Assembly: GCA_034620365.1 (NCBI GenBank) | Contig: JAQGEQ010000260.1 | Location: 1 to 64,000 of the forward strand | From: Pegea sp. RAD2-039 | Lineage: Eukaryota; Chordata; Thaliacea; Salpida; Salpidae | Direction of reading: 5' to 3' | Length of the DNA: 64,000 nt | Shown here: positions 60,641 through 64,000 of the stretch, piece by piece | How positions within the stretch are numbered: the first letter of the stretch is position 1 | How the letters are laid out: every line of letters starts with the position of its first letter | Made by a program: the position numbers and the translations under genes | The notes under the pieces: model-generated | Told to the model about the DNA's origin: nothing | Databases searched by the model: none | Seen by the model: only the letters and a program-made list of their open reading frames with translations

Positions 60641-61170
60641 GATTAGGTTTTCCTAATTTTTCAGCGAATTTTTTGTAAACTGTAAATTTGACAATATCAA
60701 AATTAAAAAACTAAAAAGGAAAACATTGTTAAAATTGTTAAGTATCAAATATTAGTAATTTTTAACTAATTTAACATCATATTATTTATAGTTTTTTTTT
60801 CACTTTCAACAGAAAACCTTGATTATAAAAAATATTTAATTATCATTGATTTGTTTCTTAAAAGATTGTTTGATGAAATTTGATTTGATTTAAAGTTGGT
60901 AAAAATTATTCAGCAGACTTAAAAAAGAAATTTAATGTTAAATAAAATCTTATTTATAAACCCTAAAAAGAATAGATTTTCTTTGAGTATCCAAAGGATT
61001 AGTGAATAAATAATAATAAGTAACTAAATATCAAAAGCTAGAAAGTTTTTGTTTTGTGTTTAGTATAAAGTTACAAATAAACAAAATAAATGCTTCTGAT
61101 GATTGACAAAAGAGTTTGTGATTAAGTTTATGCATATAATTGACTAGGAAAGTGGAACATTTTGTTGTGA
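60640..61170 (+). repeat. About 530-bp repeat, copy 3
   Basis: Matches 12930-13490; start of block C. Confidence 0.8.
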
Positions 61171-61639
61171 GTTTCATTTGAAAAATTTTTCACTAGCAGA
61201 AGTTTTTTCTGTATTTGAAAATCTTTTGTAATTTTGTTGATGGTAAAATTATAAATTTAAAATATAGAAAACTAAAGTAGACATGTTTAAAGCTCTAGAT
61301 ACTAGCTGATTTTTTAAGTTGTAAAACAAGTTTTTAAGAGATATTGCTAACCATTACTTTATATATATTGGGTTTTACTTTCTAGTTTTGTTCTCTAAAT
61401 TGTTCTACATTTTCTTCTATCTTGCTATATTGTTTATATTTGAATAATTTATAAAACTAATTAATTTTTGGATAACTATCCATTTTTTTACAATACTTTT
61501 ACCATAAGAATAATTTATTCAGTAATTATTATAGTAATTGATTAAAAATAATCTTTTTTCGAAGCATATATTATTACATCAACTGACATTTTAAAACAAA
61601 AACTGACATCTTTTGAAATTTTAATTTAAGAGATTTAAT

Positions 61640-62500
61640 TTATTATAAAAAAATCAAAGTTAAGAAGAGCAATCAACAGTAAACCTTATTAAAAAAGTTT
61701 GGATTGAGACTGGCTACAAGTTGGTAGTGGTTGTTGCTGGTTGCTAGTGGTTATTGCTGGCTGCAAGTGGTTGTTGTTGGATGCTAATGATTGTTGCTGC
61801 TTCGAAATGGTTGTTGCTGGCTGCTAGTGCTTGTTACTAGTTGGTAGTCGGTGTTGCTGGTTGATAGTGCTTGTTGCTGGCTACTAATAGTTGTTGCTGG
61901 TTAGTAGTGGTTGTTGCTGGTTGCTAATGATTGTTGCTAGTGGTTCTTGGTAGCAAAATTTTGATGTTGAAGAACTTTTTAATCAAAAAAAAAGAATTAT
62001 ACATTGTTAACATATCGTTTTCTATTATAATCATATTTAATCTATTATAAAAAAATCGAAGTTAAGAAGAGCAATCAACAGTAAACCTAATTAAAAAAGT
62101 TTGGATTGAGACTGGCTACAAGTTGTTTGTGGTTGTTGCTGATTGCTAATGGATGTTGCTGGTTGCTAGTGATTGTTGTTGGATGCTAATGATTGTTGCT
62201 GCTTCGAAGTGGGGGTTGCTGGTTGCTAGTGTTTGTTGATGGTAGCTAGTGGTTGTTGCTGGCTGGTAATGGTTGTTGCTGCTTCGAAGTGGTTGTTGCT
62301 GTTGTTAATGGTTGTTGTTAGTGGTTATTGCTAGCTGCAAGTGGTTGTTGCTGCTTCGAAATGGTTGTTGCTGGCTACTAGTGGTTGTTGCTGGCTGCTA
62401 GTGGTTCTTGGTAGCAAAATTTTGATGTTGAAGAACTTTTTTATAACAAAAAGAAGTATTCATTTTTGCCACATATTGTTTTCAACACCAAGACACGAAA
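61640..62500 (+). repeat. Local tandem duplication carrying two minisatellites
   Basis: Two tandem units of roughly 400-450 bp beginning TTATAAAAAAATC at about 61643 and 62045. Each holds GAGACTGGCTACAAGTTG and a 20-bp minisatellite (61716-61945 and 62118-62408). Confidence 0.85.
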
Positions 62501-62544
62501 TTAAAGCAAAAAGAAGCAGATGATGTCATGGAATAGAATCATCA

Positions 62545-62985
62545 TTAAGTCAAACGATGACCACAAGAGGAGTTTGTACAAACAAAGTACAACTTCATCT
62601 CTGCCTCGTCTCTAGTTGATTCAGACTGAAAGAACACTGCTTCTTTATGGTGACACCTAGTGGCAAAAATGAGTGTTGAAGAAATTAGAGAGCTGATGAC
62701 TTACTTTGGGCAAGGATTATGCTTTTTTCTAGGCAAGGTTGGATCCTGGGCTACATCAGGATTGATTCGAGACAATTCATCAACCTCATGTACAACTTTG
62801 TTGACATAAACACAAGGATTATCTGCCTTGATTTGAAAACTACAATTGCGACACTAAAAAGAAATAACTCATAAAAATGCTCATTGTAACTATTTCAATT
62901 TTCAACCAGCTTTAAAAATGAATAGTTCACAGCATACAGCAATTCTTTTTTTAGTTTATCTTCTTTTGGATACAGCATGTTATTA
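62545..62985 (-). pseudogene. POLR2I: RPB9 copy C, lacking exon 1
   Basis: Exons 2-4 on minus at 62985-62931, 62853-62705 and 62656-62545, in frame. They encode [45 protein letters not shown] and VCTNSSCGH, ending HRLT. The Trp that is Trp in copies A and B is Leu here, and the exon 2 donor is GTGAAC instead of GTGAGT. Intron 1 homology with copy A continues to about 63545 and then switches to repeat monomer just before exon 1 would appear. Not a complete gene. Confidence 0.88.
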
Positions 62986-63545
62986 CTAAAAAACACAAAT
63001 ATTTCAATGAATAATAATCAAAAAATTGAACTGAAAACATAAACTAGCAAACAATTTTGAAACAGTAGATAAGAAAACCATAATTTTGTTTTATTAATTA
63101 GTTAAGTATAAATAATATTTTTATAACTTGTACACCGAATAAGGATTTTTTTTTGATTTTCAAACCAATAAAACAAAATTTCATATTGGAAAATATAAAA
63201 ATGAAATTAAAGTAGAAAAGAATATTTCATATTTTTATGTCCTGCTCTTTAGCTATAGTATATTTAAAAATAATAAAATTAAAAAAAAAACTTTATCAAA
63301 AACTATAACAAATAATATATTTCAACAGAAACTTACTAAAGTATGAATTAATTAGTTTAATTGAATTTATTATGCTTTTTATTTAATACTAATTACAATA
63401 ATAAAATAATGAGTTAAATTATTACCAAATTATATGTTGAATGGTCTTTTTAAGTTATAGCAAACTTTTCAAGATAAATAATAAAACTACAGTTAAGATA
63501 AAGCAAAAGGATTAATAAAATTGTAAGTACTTTATGTAGATAGAT
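62986..63545. other. Remnant of RPB9 intron 1
   Basis: Aligns with 14804-15385 of copy A (anchors AAAACATAAACTAGCAAAC and GTAAGTACTTTATGTAGAT). Breaks off at about 63545. Confidence 0.75.
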
Positions 63546-63863
63546 TTCTAAAAAGTTAATTTACTATCGTTAGTTTATAGCAGCTTTTATTTTTATTCAT
63601 GTTACTACCAAATAAATAAATTGATATTACTAATAAAAATTCATTTAGCTAGTAACCATCGAACGTTTTTATAAATCAAATCACTATCCCATTGAATACA
63701 GCGATAAACCATAATTTCTTCAAGATTTAAAAAATATAATATCGACGAATATTTGATGCCAAATTAAAATTCATGCCAATTATTATTATTAAACGAAATA
63801 ATCAAGCAGTTTTTCATTTAAAAGTTTGCCGTTACTTGTTAGTTCTATCTTTCGAATTATTCT

Positions 63864-63979
63864 ATCGACAAATAGTCGATATCAAAATTAAATATATTAT
63901 CATAAATGATAAAAACCATGATGTAAGTCAACGAACATTTCTTTATATAAAAAATCCTCTCATCTAGTATTTGTCAGGA
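63864..63979 (-). ncRNA. Candidate Sm-class small RNA gene, element 18
   Basis: On minus: TCCTGACAAATACTAGATG, TATA-like TTTTTTATATAAAG, AAATGTTCG, AATTTTGA, hairpin ATCGAC-TATTT-GTCGAT, then AATAATTCGAA. At the right edge of the window; upstream sequence continues outside. Confidence 0.43.
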
Positions 63980-64000
63980 AAAAGTGATTTTTAAAATTTT

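Noticed and set aside
604..63979. Regularly repeated hairpins considered as a CRISPR array
   Set aside because: Spacing is kilobases, on both strands, in a eukaryotic genome; the repeats are not in an array.

Overview
This is nuclear DNA of a eukaryote, very probably an animal. It is extremely A+T-rich and gene-poor. Genes have short GT-AG introns. It carries eukaryotic initiator tRNA-Met genes, a recognisable RNA polymerase II subunit RPB9 gene, a broken C2H2 zinc-finger gene and fragments of an hnRNP-type RRM gene. The sequence does not fix the phylum.

Layout. Positions 879-8400 and 26335-34525 are the two arms of a large imperfect palindrome with a spacer of about 18 kb. Each arm carries one intact intronless ORF of 778/779 aa (3695-6031 plus; 29023-31362 minus) of unrecognised family, and one initiator tRNA-Met (8224-8294 minus; 26446-26516 plus). 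The spacer holds block A: a 20-bp minisatellite, a four-exon RPB9 gene on the minus strand (14372-15464), a frameshifted 84-codon small gene, and a small one-TM protein gene. A second copy, block B (39160-42835), has an intact 84-aa gene and TM gene, but its RPB9 lacks exon 1. A third copy, block C (60640-63550), has only minisatellite and RPB9 exons 2-4. Between the right arm and block B lie a degraded zinc-finger gene and an RRM fragment.

The rest is a mosaic of direct and inverted segmental duplications of a few repeat monomers. The most striking recurring element occurs 18 times. It has a conserved promoter-like motif (core GACAAATACTAGAT), a T/A-rich TATA-like stretch, about 50 variable bases, an Sm-site-like AATTTTTGA, and then a hairpin ATCGAC-N5-GTCGAT. 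All four deviations in the stem are G.U-compatible on one strand only, the strand on which the Sm-like site precedes the hairpin. This is the layout of an Sm-class small RNA gene (snRNA or spliced-leader RNA type). Two protein genes also have a pyrimidine-rich AG acceptor 9-19 bases upstream of the ATG, which would fit spliced-leader trans-splicing, though that remains inference.

Duplication and decay dominate. Arm genes stay intact with two fast-changing patches. The RPB9 blocks decay reciprocally, and tRNA-iMet halves mark old breakpoints at 24567, 44374 and 54030.
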